Below are positions 1 to 9,787 of a stretch of 64,000 bases of DNA, piece by piece. The DNA lies in assembly GCF_001431425.1 (NCBI RefSeq), contig NZ_LDJG01000012.1, positions 27,643-91,642 on the forward strand, written 5' to 3'. The DNA is from Stenotrophomonas nitritireducens (lineage in GTDB: Bacteria > Pseudomonadota > Gammaproteobacteria > Xanthomonadales > Xanthomonadaceae). Every line of letters begins with the position of its first letter. The first letter of the stretch is position 1. Made by a program: the position numbers and the translations under genes. The notes below the pieces were generated by a model, which saw only the letters and a program-made list of their open reading frames with translations, did not search any database and was not told the DNA's origin.

Positions 1-609
1 GCCGGCATCCCGGTGGTGGCGATCGCCGCCGAGCGTTTCCGCGAGGACATCTCCTGCGTGCACATCGACGACTTCCGTGCGGCGCGCGAGATGACCGAGT
101 ACCTGATCTCGCTGGGCCATACCCGCATCGGCTACATCAAGGGTCATCCCAACCAGGTCGCCAGCCAGCGCCGCTTCGAGGGCTACCAGGCGGCGCTGGC
201 CGCTGCCGGCATCGCCCCGGACCACGCGCTGGTGCAGCAGGGCTACTACACCTACCGTTCGGCGCTGGAGCCGGCCGAGAAGCTGCTGACGCGGCGCAAT
301 CCGCCCACCGCGATCTTCGCCAGCAACGACGACATGGCCGCGGCCGCCGTCTCGGTGGCGCACCGGCGCGGGCTGGATGTGCCCGGCGACCTGTCGGTGG
401 TCGGCTTCGACGATACCTCGGCCGCGACCCGGGTCTGGCCGGAACTGACCACGGTGCGGCAGCCGCTGGAGGCGATGGCCGATGCCGCCCTGGACCACCT
501 GCTGCGCAGCATCCGCAACAAGGAGCGCGAGCACGTGCTGATCGACCAGGTGGTGCAGCACGTGCTGGTCAAGCGCGATTCGGTGGCCGCGCCGCGCCGC
601 GGAAGCTGA
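1..609 (+). CDS. LacI-family transcriptional regulator, C-terminal part (5' end outside window)
   Basis: The reading frame is open from base 1, so the gene starts upstream and only about 202 C-terminal residues are visible; the N-terminal helix-turn-helix is missing. What remains reads as the periplasmic-binding-protein-like sensor domain of LacI repressors: the run HTRIGYIKG, then RRFEGYQAAL, then PTAIFASNDDMAAAAVSVA (the usual ligand-pocket Asn-Asp-Asp) and DLSVVGFDDT followed by LTTVRQP. This order is the LacI/GalR signature. It converges on the xylB-xylA operon, and a xyl-box-like operator lies in front of xylB, so it is a natural candidate for the xylose/xylan repressor XylR. The ligand and target are inferred from position only. 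Confidence 0.85.
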   Translation, partial: AGIPVVAIAAERFREDISCVHIDDFRAAREMTEYLISLGHTRIGYIKGHPNQVASQRRFEGYQAALAAAGIAPDHALVQQGYYTYRSALEPAEKLLTRRNPPTAIFASNDDMAAAAVSVAHRRGLDVPGDLSVVGFDDTSAATRVWPELTTVRQPLEAMADAALDHLLRSIRNKEREHVLIDQVVQHVLVKRDSVAAPRRGS

Positions 610-886
610 GTGCCGCGGCGCCCGGCCTCCGGTGCCGGCCCCGATCACGGCTGCCGCAGATGTGGTGATGCCGGCCATGCAGTCGTTTCCCCGTCATGCG
701 CGCCCGTGCCGCCGGTCGCGTGTTGTTTCCGCCGGTCGCGCCGGCCGTTTCCCATCCTCCGTGGAAGGAGCCCTGGTCCTCCGGCGCATGGACCCCGCCG
801 GGGCGGCATCGCGCGCGAACGCGTGACGGTTGCCCTGGCGCTGGAGCGGTACGCGGATGCGGACCCGAGCCCCTTCCACGGAAGAC
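610..886. other. intergenic region between convergent LacI-type gene and xylA
   Basis: Together with the hairpin that follows, this makes about 314 bases with no convincing gene. It holds a 12-bp direct repeat (ccgccggtcgcg at 709-720 and 729-740) and two copies of a CCGTGGAAGG-type motif in opposite orientation (about 757-770 and 870-882) that could pair over some 100 nt. Open frames here lack ribosome sites and family resemblance. Confidence 0.5.
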
Positions 887-915
887 GGTGGGCCGGCGGA
901 TGGCGCCGGCCCACC
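887..915 (-). terminator. hairpin downstream of xylA
   Basis: A perfect 12-bp stem (ggtgggccggcg at 887-898 and its complement at 904-915) with a 5-nt loop starts nine bases after the xylA stop codon. It lacks a clear U-tract, so it may stabilise the 3' end of the xyl mRNA or act as a weak two-way terminator between the convergent genes. Confidence 0.55.
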
Positions 916-923
916 TCATGCCG

Positions 924-2258
924 TCAGCGCAGCAGGTATTGGTTCAACAGGTTCTCATAGGCCTCCTGGCGGCCGCTGGCCTGCTTCGGTTCGCCGAGGG
1001 TGGCGGCCATTGCGGCGAGCTCGGCCAGGCCCAGCTTGCCGTCGGCGAAGTCCTTGCCGGTGCCGCTGTCAAAGCTGGCGTAGCGCTCGCGGCGCCACCG
1101 TTCCCACGGCGAATCATTCAGCAGCGCATGCGCCACCTCCAGGCCGCGCGCGAACGCATCCATGCCGCCGATGTGGGCGATGAACAGGTCCTGCAGGTCG
1201 GTGGATTCGCGCCGCGGCTTGGCATCGAAGTTCAGGCCGCCCTCCAGGCCGCCCTGGCGCAGCACTACCAGCATCGCGCCGACCGTGTCGTACAGGTCGG
1301 TCGGGAACTGGTCGGTGTCCCAGCCGTTCTGCGCGTTGCCGCGGTTGGCGTCGATGCTGCCGAGCAGGCCGTGGTCGGAGGCCACCTGCAGGTCGTGCTC
1401 GAAGGTGTGGCCGGACAACGTGGCGTGGTTGGCTTCGATGTTGAGCTTGAAATCCTTGTCCAGCCCGTGCTCGCGCAGGAAGCCGGCGACCGTGGCGCTG
1501 TCGAAGTCGTACTGGTGCTTCATCGGCTCCATCGGCTTGGGTTCGATCAGGAAATTGCCCTTCAGGCCGATGCTGCGGCCGTAATCGCGCGCGGCGCCCA
1601 GGAAGCGCGCGAAGTTGCACAGCTCGCGCTTCATGTCGGTGTTGTGCAGGCAGGCATAGCCTTCGCGGCCGCCCCAGAACACGTAGTGCTCGCCGCCCAG
1701 CTCGACCGTGGCTTCCAGCGCCGCCTTGACCTGCACCGCGGCGCGGGCGACCACCGCGAAATCCGGGTTGGTGGCCGCGCCGTTCATGTAGCGCGGGTGC
1801 GAGAACAGGTTGGCCGTGCCCCACAGCAGCTTGATGCCGGTGGCCTGCTGGCGCTCCTTGGCCAGGGCCACCATGTGCCTGAGGTTCTTCTGGTACTGGC
1901 CGATGTCGTCGGCGTCGGGTGCCAGGTCCACGTCATGGAAGCACCAGTACGGCGTGCCCAGCTTGGTGAAGAACTCGAACGCGGCATCGACCTTGGCTTC
2001 GGCGGTGGTCATGGCATCGCCCTTGTCCCACGGGAAACGCCGCGTGCCGGGGCCGAACGGATCGTGGCCGGCATTGCCGAAGGTGTGCCAGTAGCAGGTG
2101 GCGAAGCGCAGGTGCTCGGCCATGGTCCTGCCGCCGATCACCTTGTCGGCGTCGTAGACCTTGAACGCGAGCGGGTTGTCCGAATCGCGGCCTTCGAACT
2201 GGATCCGGCCGATGCCGGGGAAGTACTCGGTGGCGCCGATGAAGGGGTGGATGCTCAT
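924..2258 (-). CDS. xylA: xylose isomerase
   Basis: Converts D-xylose to D-xylulose in the cytoplasm, the first step of the isomerase pathway. The 444-residue length fits class II xylose isomerases (about 440). Family hallmarks are present: FHDVD with the catalytic His108 and Asp111, VFWGGREGY, and [16 protein letters not shown] with the metal-binding Glu. AGGAG sits six to seven bases before the ATG, fixing the start. It is the second gene of a xylB-xylA operon, 42 bp after xylB, and is followed by a stable hairpin. Expression is probably controlled with xylB through the operator at 3838-3851. No truncation or missing catalytic residue was seen. Confidence 0.97.
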   Translation of the reverse strand: MSIHPFIGATEYFPGIGRIQFEGRDSDNPLAFKVYDADKVIGGRTMAEHLRFATCYWHTFGNAGHDPFGPGTRRFPWDKGDAMTTAEAKVDAAFEFFTKLGTPYWCFHDVDLAPDADDIGQYQKNLRHMVALAKERQQATGIKLLWGTANLFSHPRYMNGAATNPDFAVVARAAVQVKAALEATVELGGEHYVFWGGREGYACLHNTDMKRELCNFARFLGAARDYGRSIGLKGNFLIEPKPMEPMKHQYDFDSATVAGFLREHGLDKDFKLNIEANHATLSGHTFEHDLQVASDHGLLGSIDANRGNAQNGWDTDQFPTDLYDTVGAMLVVLRQGGLEGGLNFDAKPRRESTDLQDLFIAHIGGMDAFARGLEVAHALLNDSPWERWRRERYASFDSGTGKDFADGKLGLAELAAMAATLGEPKQASGRQEAYENLLNQYLLR

Positions 2259-2300
2259 GTATTGCTCCTGTCTGGCATGGAGGGGAGAAGTGGAGAAACG

Positions 2301-3797
2301 TCAGGCGGCGTACAGCGGCCGCACGGCGTCCAGGTGTTCGAGGAAGCGGCGGTAGGGCGCGCGGTAGGCTTCGACCCGCTGCGGGTCCGGCGCGGCGGCG
2401 CGTGCCGGATCGACCGCCACGTGCGCGGCCACCAGCTGCGCCGGCATGGCCGATCCGCCCTGCGCCCGCTGCAGCGACCACAACGCCTGCAGCGCGGCGC
2501 CGAACGCGGCGCCTTCGGTCTGCCGCGGCACTTCCACGTGCAGGCCGAACACATCGGCGACCATCTGCCGCCAGGCCGGGCTGTTGGCGCCGCCGCCGGT
2601 CAGCACGATGCTGTCGAAGGCCATGCCGGCGCGGATGAAGGCGTCGAAGCCGTATTTCAGGCTGTAGGTGGCCCCCTCCATCGCCGCACGGTAGAAATTG
2701 GCCGGGTCGGCGTTGCCCGGATCCAGCCCGGTCATCACGCCCTTGCCATGCGGCAGGTCCGGCGTGCGCTCGCCGTTGAGGAACGGCAGCAGGGTCAATC
2801 CGCCGGCGCCGGGCGCACTGGCGGCGATGCGCGCATCGCCCTCGCGGGCGCTGAAGCCGAACAGGCGCGCCACCGATTCGGTGGCCACGGTGCAGTTCAT
2901 GGTGCAGATCAGCGGCAGCCAGCCGCCGGAGGACGAGCAGAACGCGGCCCAGGCGCCTTCCGGATCGACCACCGGGGTATCGGAGTAGGCGAACAGCGTG
3001 CCCGAGGTGCCCAGGCTCATCGCCAGCCGCCCGGGCACGACCGCGCCGGTGCCGAAGGCGGCCATCATGTTGTCGCCGCCGCCGACCGACACCTGCGTCG
3101 CGGCGGGAATACCCAGTTCCGCGGCGATGGCGGGGGCGACGGCGAACAGCGTCCCGGTCTCCACCAGTGGCGGCAGGCAGGCGGAGAGGTCGCGGTGCGG
3201 ATCGGTGGCGTGCAGCAGTTCCGGCGACCATCGCCGGCTGCGCACGTCCAGCCAGCCGGTGCCCGAGGCATCGCCGTGCTCGCAGAAATACTCCCCGGTC
3301 AGCCAGAAGTTCACGTAGTCGTGCGGCAGCAGGATATGCGCCAGCGCGGCATAGGCCTGCGGGCGGTGCTTGCGCGTCCACGGCAGCTTGGAGGCGGTGT
3401 AGCCGGCCAGGATCGGATTGCCGGCCCGGGCGATGGCGCCGGCAGCGCCGCCGAGCGCAGCCATGATCTCGTCGCACTCGGCCTGGGTGCTGGTGTCGCA
3501 CCACAGCTTGACCGGCGCCAGCACCCGCCCGGCGGCATCCACCGGCACGAAGCCGTGCTGCTGGCCGGAGACGCCGATGGCCGCCACCTGCGCACGCTGC
3601 GCCGGCTCCAGCCGGGCGAAGCAGGCGCGGATGGCGTCGATCCACCATTGCGCGTGCTGTTCGCGGCTGCCGTCATCGCCGGCGATCAGTTCCAGCGGCT
3701 GGCCATGGCTGGCCACCACCGCGCACGTGTCCGGATCGTAGGCGACCAGCTTGACGCTCTGGGTGCCGACATCCAGCCCGACGAACAGTCCGCTCAT
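2301..3797 (-). CDS. xylB: xylulokinase
   Basis: Phosphorylates D-xylulose with ATP to xylulose 5-phosphate, which enters the pentose phosphate pathway. It is an FGGY-family kinase of 498 residues: an N-terminal ribonuclease-H-like fold with GLDVGTQSVKLVAYD, VSGQQHG near residue 75, the catalytic Asp in GGGDNMMAAFG, then GTSGTLF and the C-terminal adenosine motif LTGGGANSPAWRQ. I chose the ATG at 3797 because AGGAG lies eight bases before it; a GTG three codons upstream (3806) would have no spacing to that site. The gene leads the xylB-xylA operon and carries a 7-bp inverted repeat just before its ribosome site (3811-3826). Confidence 0.96.
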   Translation of the reverse strand: MSGLFVGLDVGTQSVKLVAYDPDTCAVVASHGQPLELIAGDDGSREQHAQWWIDAIRACFARLEPAQRAQVAAIGVSGQQHGFVPVDAAGRVLAPVKLWCDTSTQAECDEIMAALGGAAGAIARAGNPILAGYTASKLPWTRKHRPQAYAALAHILLPHDYVNFWLTGEYFCEHGDASGTGWLDVRSRRWSPELLHATDPHRDLSACLPPLVETGTLFAVAPAIAAELGIPAATQVSVGGGDNMMAAFGTGAVVPGRLAMSLGTSGTLFAYSDTPVVDPEGAWAAFCSSSGGWLPLICTMNCTVATESVARLFGFSAREGDARIAASAPGAGGLTLLPFLNGERTPDLPHGKGVMTGLDPGNADPANFYRAAMEGATYSLKYGFDAFIRAGMAFDSIVLTGGGANSPAWRQMVADVFGLHVEVPRQTEGAAFGAALQALWSLQRAQGGSAMPAQLVAAHVAVDPARAAAPDPQRVEAYRAPYRRFLEHLDAVRPLYAA

Positions 3798-3810
3798 GGC
3801 TGGCACTCCT

Positions 3811-3826
3811 GAAGCGGAACCGCTTC
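3811..3826 (-). promoter_or_regulatory. inverted repeat next to xylB ribosome-binding site
   Basis: The arms gaagcgg and ccgcttc are separated by two bases. In the xylB mRNA this hairpin would end directly against the AGGAG ribosome site at 3806-3810. It could be a second protein operator or a leader hairpin; the sequence cannot decide which. Confidence 0.4.
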
Positions 3827-3837
3827 CAGCAGAAAAA

Positions 3838-3851
3838 TGTTAGCGCTACCA
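3838..3851 (-). promoter_or_regulatory. xyl-box operator in front of xylB
   Basis: On the minus strand this reads TGGTAGCGCTAACA, a near-palindrome centred on GCGC. It matches the xyl-box bound by the LacI-type XylR of Xanthomonas campestris as I recall it from the literature. It lies about 40 bases upstream of the xylB start and would overlap a possible promoter (TTGGCG, 15 nt, TAACAT), so binding should repress the operon in the absence of xylose. The promoter assignment is inference. Confidence 0.75.
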
Positions 3852-3950
3852 AAAGCGCGCCAAAAAAAAGCCTCCGGGGAAGAGACGATTGATTCCATGC
3901 CGCGGTGATCCGTGTCGTGGGGCCTTGAACTCTAGCAGCAGTACCGGCCA

Positions 3951-3974
3951 CGCGTTGTTGCAATGCGCAACGCG
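3951..3974. other. inverted repeat upstream of ttcA
   Basis: The arms cgcgttg (3951-3957) and caacgcg (3968-3974) flank a 10-nt spacer, in the 224-bp divergent region between xylB and ttcA. It could be an operator. No protein is suggested by the sequence. Confidence 0.3.
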
Positions 3975-4021
3975 CCGGGCAGGGCCGATGCGGGTGGCGC
4001 AGTCGCTACAATGCCCGGTCC

Positions 4022-4933
<912 letters not shown>

Positions 4934-5027
4934 GGCGGCGCAGTCGCCATGATCCATGCGCCGCGTCGCGGCGCCCTCTCCGGGCGGGAGGATTCCTCCC
5001 CCCGATCACGCATTTCGCAGGACATCC

Positions 5028-5936
5028 ATGTTTTTCAAGAATCTCACCCTGTTCCGCTTCCCCACCTCCGTCGATTTCTCCGAGGTCGACACCCTGCTGC
5101 CGCACGTGGTGCTCAAGCCGGTCGGCGCGCTGGAAATGACCTCGCGCGGCTTCATCTCGCCGTTCGGGCGCGAGGAGAAGGAGCAGTTCTCGCACCGCAT
5201 CGGCGACGCGCTGTGGCTCACCGTCGGCGGCGAGGAGAAGATCCTGCCCGGCGCGGTGGTCAACGACCTGCTGGCGCGGAAGCTCGAAGAGATCGAAGAG
5301 AAGGAAGGGCGCAAGCCCGGCGGCCGCGAGCGCAAGCGGCTGAAGGACGACCTGCTGCATGAACTGCTGCCGCGCGCCTTCGTCAAGAGCTCGCGCACCG
5401 ACGCCTTCCTCGACCTGCAGCACGGTTACGTCGCGGTCGACAGTTCCAGCCGCAAGACCGGCGAGAACGTGATGAGCGACATCCGCGGCATGCTCGGCAG
5501 CTTCCCGGCAATGCCGCTGAACGCCGAAGTCGCGCCGCGCGCCATCCTGACGGCATGGATCGCCGGTGAGCCGTTGCCCGAAGGCCTGAGCCTGGGCGAA
5601 GAGTGCGAGATGAAGGACCCGGCCGAAGGCGGCGCGGTGGTCAAGTGCCAGCACCAGGAACTGCGCTGCGACGAGATCGACAAGCATCTTGATGCCGGCA
5701 AGCAGGTCACCAAGCTGGCGCTGATCTTCGAGGACAACCTGTCTTTCGTGCTCGGCGACGACCTGATCGTGCGCAAGCTCAAGTTCCTCGACGGCGCGCT
5801 GGACCAGCTCGAGCACATCGACGAGGAAGGCCGCCGCGCCGAACTCGACGCGCGCTTCGCCCTGCAGAGCGGCGAGATCCGCCGCCTGTTCCTGCTGCTG
5901 GAACAGGCGTTCAAGCTGAGCAAGGCCGACAGCTGA
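5028..5936 (+). CDS. rdgC: recombination-associated protein RdgC
   Basis: A nucleoid-associated DNA-binding protein that forms a ring around duplex DNA and limits RecA filament formation. From the ATG at 5028 (MFFKNLTLFRF) it is 302 residues, matching E. coli RdgC (303). The frame is open 24 codons further upstream, but that extension is not family-like, while AGGA precedes the chosen ATG. Recognisable stretches are the N-terminal MFFKNLTLFR, FISPFGR and the conserved C-terminal LIFEDNLSFVLGDDLIVRKL. There is a separate 94-bp gap from ttcA and no sign of an operon partner. Confidence 0.93.
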   Translation: MFFKNLTLFRFPTSVDFSEVDTLLPHVVLKPVGALEMTSRGFISPFGREEKEQFSHRIGDALWLTVGGEEKILPGAVVNDLLARKLEEIEEKEGRKPGGRERKRLKDDLLHELLPRAFVKSSRTDAFLDLQHGYVAVDSSSRKTGENVMSDIRGMLGSFPAMPLNAEVAPRAILTAWIAGEPLPEGLSLGEECEMKDPAEGGAVVKCQHQELRCDEIDKHLDAGKQVTKLALIFEDNLSFVLGDDLIVRKLKFLDGALDQLEHIDEEGRRAELDARFALQSGEIRRLFLLLEQAFKLSKADS

Positions 5937-5989
5937 ACCGGGAATCCACCTACCCGGTGGCCTGACCGGGCAGGGACTATGCTGGGCGC

Positions 5990-6787
5990 ATGGCCAACCT
6001 GTTCCGCCGCCTGATCGCACCCGTCGCGCCCGCCATCCAGCGCGACACGGTGCGGCTGCGCCTGGACGATGCCGAGATCGAGGTGCTGCGCGTGCGCGAT
6101 CCGCGCGCGCGCCGGCTCAAGCTCAGCGTGGACGAGCGCGGCGCGCGGCTGACGATGCCGCTGCGCGCCAGCCTGGCGTCCGGCGAGCGTTTCCTGCAGG
6201 CCAACCGGCAATGGCTGCAGCAGCAGTTGGCGCGCTTCGACGGCGACGGACTCATGGCGCCGCCGCTGGCGCTGCGCGAGACCGGCGTGCTGCCGCTGCG
6301 CGGTGCGCTGCTGCCGGTGCGCTGGCAGGAGGGGCGTTTCACCCGCATCGAGGTGGACGCCGAAGGCGCCTGCATCCAGTTGCCGGCACGGGCCGGCGAC
6401 GCCTCGCTGCGCCGCGTGCTGCGCGAGTTCTACGAGGCGCAGATGCGTGCCGACGTCGGGCGCTGGCTGCCGGCCTATCTGCCGGGGCTGTCGCGCGCGC
6501 CGGCGCGGCTGCGGCTGAAGGTGATGTCCTCGCAGTGGGGTTCGCTGGCACCGGACGGTTCGATGGCACTGGACCTGGCGCTGGCGCTGGCGCGTCCTTC
6601 GGCGTTCGAGTACGTGCTGGTCCACGAACTGTGCCATCTGCTGCAGGCCAACCATTCGCCGGCTTTCTGGGCCGAGGTGGAAGCGCGCTTCCCGCATTGG
6701 CGGCAGGAGCGCGATTACCTGCGCGAGGAAGGGCGCATGCTCAAGGCGACACTGCGGCAGATGCTGCAGGTGCAGGTACCGGCATAG
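5990..6787 (+). CDS. YgjP-type metal-dependent hydrolase (M48-like, DUF45)
   Basis: The 265-residue predicted cytosolic protein has a zinc-peptidase motif near its C-terminus: His212, Glu213, His216 in HELCHLLQ and a further His222 in NHSPAFW. This is the YgjP/DUF45 pattern, in which HExxH is followed by NHSxxFW. The N-terminal part (RRLKLSVDERGARLTMP) matches the usual opening of the family. The true substrate of the family is not known. A TATGCT -10 box (5978-5983) ends six bases before the ATG and there is no Shine-Dalgarno sequence, so the mRNA may be leaderless. It converges on the chemoreceptor gene. Confidence 0.82.
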   Translation: MANLFRRLIAPVAPAIQRDTVRLRLDDAEIEVLRVRDPRARRLKLSVDERGARLTMPLRASLASGERFLQANRQWLQQQLARFDGDGLMAPPLALRETGVLPLRGALLPVRWQEGRFTRIEVDAEGACIQLPARAGDASLRRVLREFYEAQMRADVGRWLPAYLPGLSRAPARLRLKVMSSQWGSLAPDGSMALDLALALARPSAFEYVLVHELCHLLQANHSPAFWAEVEARFPHWRQERDYLREEGRMLKATLRQMLQVQVPA

Positions 6788-6799
6788 TGCCTGCGCCGC

Positions 6800-6825
6800 G
6801 GGACCGCCGGCCACCCGGCGGCCCC
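6800..6825. terminator. hairpin between convergent genes
   Basis: A 7-bp GC stem (ccgccgg / ccggcgg, loop ccac), extended by three more pairs after one mismatch, lies between the YgjP-type gene and the convergent chemoreceptor. It lacks a U-tract in either direction, so it is at best a two-way, partly efficient terminator. Confidence 0.5.
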
Positions 6826-6865
6826 GCCCGCTTGATGGGGGCGGCGGCCATGGCGGCTTTGCGAT

Positions 6866-9022
6866 TCAGGCGGTGCGCCGCGACGCGATCCCCGCATGGC
6901 CGGTACCGGCCGAGTGATGGAACAGGGAAACCGCTTTGGCCAGGGCCTGTGCCTGCTGTTCCATCGAATGCGCGGCGGCGGTGGCTTCCTCCACCAGGGC
7001 GGCGTTCTGCTGGGTGGTCTCGTCCATCCGGGCGACGGTCTGGTTGACCTGCTCGATGCCGGCGCTCTGCTCCTGCGAGGCGGCGGAGATCTCGGCCATG
7101 ATGTCGGTCACGCGCTGCACCGAAGTGACGATCTCGCCCATGGTGGTGCCGGCCTGGTGCACCAGCTGCGAGCCCTCGGACACCTTGTCGACCGAGGTTT
7201 CGATCAGTTCCTTGATCTCCTTGGCGGCACCGGCCGAGCGCTGCGCCAGCGTACGCACCTCGCTGGCGACCACGGCAAAGCCGCGGCCCTGCTCGCCGGC
7301 GCGCGCGGCTTCCACCGCCGCGTTCAAGGCCAGGATGTTGGTCTGGAAGGCGATGCCGTCGATGACGCTGATGATGTCGGCGATCTTCTTCGACGAAGCC
7401 TCGATGTCGGCCATGGTGGTGACCACCAGGCCCACGACCTGACCGCCCTGCGAGGCGACGCCGGCCGCGCCCTGCGCCAGCTGGTTGGCCTGGCGGGCGT
7501 GTTCGGCGTTCTGGCGCACGGTGGAGGTCAGTTCCTCCATCGAGGCGGCGGTCTCTTCCAGGTTGGCGGCCTGCTGCTCGGTGCGGCGCGACAGGTCGTT
7601 GTTGCCCGACGCGATTTCGCCGGCGGCGCTGCTGATCGCCGACGAGGCGCCCTGGATGCGGCCGACGATCGAGGTCAACTGGTCGACCGTGGCATTGGCG
7701 TCGTCGCGCATCTGCGCGAACACGCCGCGGAAATCGCCTTCCATGCGTGCGTCAAGATCGCCCTGCGAAAGCGTGCGCATCACCCTGGAGACCTGGTCGA
7801 CACTGCCGGCGATGGCGTCCAGCAGGTTGTTCAACTGCACCGACAACTGGTGCAGGAAGCCATCCTTGCCTTCCAGTCCGATGCGCGCGGACAGGTCCCC
7901 GGCGATGGCGGACTCCACCAGCCGGCTGACTTCCCGTTCCACTTCCAGTTCGGCGGTGCGGTCGGCCCATTCCACGACGTAGCCGATGCGATGGCCGTCG
8001 CCGTCGGTGATCGGGTTGATGATCTGGCGCATCACATGGTTGCCGATGGTGATCTGCGCGCGATGGGTGCCGCGCAGCCCGCCCAGCAGCCGGCGCTGGT
8101 GCGCCGGGTGCCTGTGGAAGATGTCGATGTTGCTGCCGACCAGCGTCTTCATGTCGAAGTTCGGCAGGTCGCGGCGGATGTCCTGCTCGGCCCGGCCCAG
8201 CAGGTCGAGCAGTGGCCGGTTGGCATGGAGGATGTTGAGGTCGGCGTCGGCGATCATCACGCTGGTGGTCACTTCGTCCAGCGCGGTGCGGATGCCTGCG
8301 TTCTCCCGTGCCAGCCGCTGTTCGCCGGCCTGCCGGCTGTATATCTGGTCGCTCATCAACACCAGCGCCTCGGCCAGCGAACCGCGCGGGAACCGCATGC
8401 GCGCCATTTCCTCCGGTACCGGCCGGCTTTCGGCCACGCCGCGGGCCAGCTCGGCCAGCCGCCGCGGGCCGTGGCCGAGCGAATCGACCTGGCGCCGGAG
8501 TTCGATGGCCATGACGCAGATGAAGCCGGTTTCCAGCACCACGTAAGCGGCATGTACCAGCACGATGCCGAAACCGCTGTCGGGCGCGAAGGCGCGTATC
8601 GGCAGGCCGCGGCTCTGCAGCCAGTAGAAGGCCAGGTGGTGCACGGCGATGCCGGCGGCGGCGGCCACCACCGGCAGCCAGTCGCGGTAGTACAGCAGCA
8701 GCGCCAGCACCACGAACACGCCGAAATGCATTTCGACCAGGCCGTGCGACTGCTGGATCATCACCGCCACCAGCGCCATCAGCACCAGTGCCACCGTCAC
8801 GCTGGCCAGGCGGGTGCCCCCGGCCAGGCGCAGCTGCACGGCCATCAGCGCCAGCCCCGGCACCGCCACGGCGAGGAACGGCAGCCATTGCCCGTACCAG
8901 AACGCCAGCCCCAGCGAACCTGCGCCCAGCAGCAGGGCGAAGGAGAGGAACAACCGGTCGGCCTTGATGGCCAGGCCGCGGGCATAGACGCTGGCCCGGG
9001 AAGAATGGGGGGAATCGGTCAT
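6866..9022 (-). CDS. methyl-accepting chemotaxis protein with multi-pass N-terminus and PAS domain
   Basis: A 718-residue membrane chemoreceptor. The first about 190 residues are five to six hydrophobic segments without a large periplasmic loop, so it probably senses an internal or membrane-linked state. A PAS-like domain follows ([30 protein letters not shown], about residues 240-350), then HAMP-like helices and a standard signalling tip ([33 protein letters not shown] split by the hairpin Glu). There is no C-terminal CheR-tether pentapeptide. The start at 9022 is supported by ATGA overlap with the upstream gene's stop. It is transcribed from a sigma-28-like promoter with its small membrane partner. 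The ligand cannot be told from sequence. Confidence 0.93.
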   Translation of the reverse strand: MTDSPHSSRASVYARGLAIKADRLFLSFALLLGAGSLGLAFWYGQWLPFLAVAVPGLALMAVQLRLAGGTRLASVTVALVLMALVAVMIQQSHGLVEMHFGVFVVLALLLYYRDWLPVVAAAAGIAVHHLAFYWLQSRGLPIRAFAPDSGFGIVLVHAAYVVLETGFICVMAIELRRQVDSLGHGPRRLAELARGVAESRPVPEEMARMRFPRGSLAEALVLMSDQIYSRQAGEQRLARENAGIRTALDEVTTSVMIADADLNILHANRPLLDLLGRAEQDIRRDLPNFDMKTLVGSNIDIFHRHPAHQRRLLGGLRGTHRAQITIGNHVMRQIINPITDGDGHRIGYVVEWADRTAELEVEREVSRLVESAIAGDLSARIGLEGKDGFLHQLSVQLNNLLDAIAGSVDQVSRVMRTLSQGDLDARMEGDFRGVFAQMRDDANATVDQLTSIVGRIQGASSAISSAAGEIASGNNDLSRRTEQQAANLEETAASMEELTSTVRQNAEHARQANQLAQGAAGVASQGGQVVGLVVTTMADIEASSKKIADIISVIDGIAFQTNILALNAAVEAARAGEQGRGFAVVASEVRTLAQRSAGAAKEIKELIETSVDKVSEGSQLVHQAGTTMGEIVTSVQRVTDIMAEISAASQEQSAGIEQVNQTVARMDETTQQNAALVEEATAAAHSMEQQAQALAKAVSLFHHSAGTGHAGIASRRTA

Positions 9023-9567
9023 CGGAGGGGCAACCTGGGAGAGGAGAGACGTCGGGGCGATGTGCAGGCGCAGGAGGCGCCGACGAGGGCGGTGCGGGTG
9101 CGGGCGAGCAGCTGCGGCAGCCATTGCCGCAGCCGGGTAGCGGGCGGGCCGTTGCCGCAGAGAGCGGGGTCGGGCACCAGGGGACCGGCGTAGACCAGAC
9201 GATGGCCGGTGGCGAGGATCAACACCTCGTGCGTTCCGTCTTCCACTTCCGTCGCGATGGCTTGGCCATCGGCGGCCTGCATTGCGGCGGCCAGCGTCCG
9301 CCAGGCAGGGTCCCCGTCGCCCTCGGGGCTGCAGGCGCAGCCGGGCGCGAGGCGGATGGCCAGCGGTGCCTGCTCGCTTCCAGCGGGAAGCCGGCCAAGC
9401 AGGTGCGCCAGTGAACGTTCGGCGTCGGCCAGGTCGCCTGCCCGCCAGGACGGGGGCTGCAGATGGGCCAGCGCCATGGCCGCCCAGCCCAGCCAGAAGG
9501 CAAGCAGCAGGCCGCCTGTCAGCAGACGGGCTTTGCCGGGGGTGGGAGCGGAGCGGGGAGCGGACAC
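9019..9567 (-). CDS. small membrane-anchored protein, DUF6436-like, coupled to chemoreceptor
   Basis: A 182-residue protein with one N-terminal transmembrane segment ([19 protein letters not shown]) followed by a probably periplasmic domain. That domain has a GCACS motif near residue 81, a conserved feature of DUF6436 proteins as I recall them, reminiscent of a thioredoxin-type CxC site but without proof of redox activity. The chosen start is GTG at 9567; no good ribosome site is visible, and a start at a later Met would remove the membrane segment. Its stop overlaps the chemoreceptor start as ATGA, so the two are translated together. The family name is tentative; the membrane topology is clear. 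Confidence 0.6.
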   Translation of the reverse strand: MSAPRSAPTPGKARLLTGGLLLAFWLGWAAMALAHLQPPSWRAGDLADAERSLAHLLGRLPAGSEQAPLAIRLAPGCACSPEGDGDPAWRTLAAAMQAADGQAIATEVEDGTHEVLILATGHRLVYAGPLVPDPALCGNGPPATRLRQWLPQLLARTRTALVGASCACTSPRRLSSPRLPLR

Positions 9568-9668
9568 GGCGACGCCAAGGGGAAAGGGAAAGCCACGGAC
9601 ATGCGCGGGTCGGGTGCGGCCTTCGGGAGAGGTCGTGCCTCACGGCAATGGACGTTTTGCTCCAGGCG

Positions 9669-9695
9669 CTATCGGCCGTTCGCGCCGGTTCTTTA
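9669..9695 (-). promoter_or_regulatory. sigma-28 (FliA) promoter for the DUF6436-chemoreceptor operon
   Basis: On the minus strand the boxes are TAAAGAAC, 11 nt, GCCGATAG. The FliA consensus is TAAAGTTT, 11 nt, GCCGATAA, so 12 of 16 box positions match with exact spacing. The start of transcription would fall near 9662, about 95 bases before the GTG. This ties the receptor to late flagellar gene expression. Confidence 0.8.
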
Positions 9696-9757
9696 GCTGC
9701 GGGAAACCGCCGGCGCAGCGCCAGGACAACGCCGACACCCGCACCGCTGGAGGCCGG

Positions 9758-9786
9758 CCGGGATTTTCCCGGGCGGCCCGGGCCGC
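9758..9786 (-). terminator. double hairpin downstream of the hydrolase gene
   Basis: Directly after the hydrolase stop (minus strand) come a 14-bp perfect palindrome (gcggcccgggccgc, 9773-9786) and a second 6-bp stem with a 3-nt loop (9758-9772, ccggga / tcccgg). No U-tract follows. It is the best candidate end for the hemH-hydrolase transcript. Confidence 0.45.
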
Positions 9787-9787
9787 A

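Noticed and set aside
696..3812. A 1,038-codon plus-strand frame over xylA and xylB
   Set aside because: xylA and xylB are unmistakable on the other strand; the frame is their antisense shadow.
4986..5000. Hairpin gggag-gattc-ctccc between ttcA and rdgC
   Set aside because: The stem is only five pairs with no U-tract; such short matches are common in DNA of this composition.
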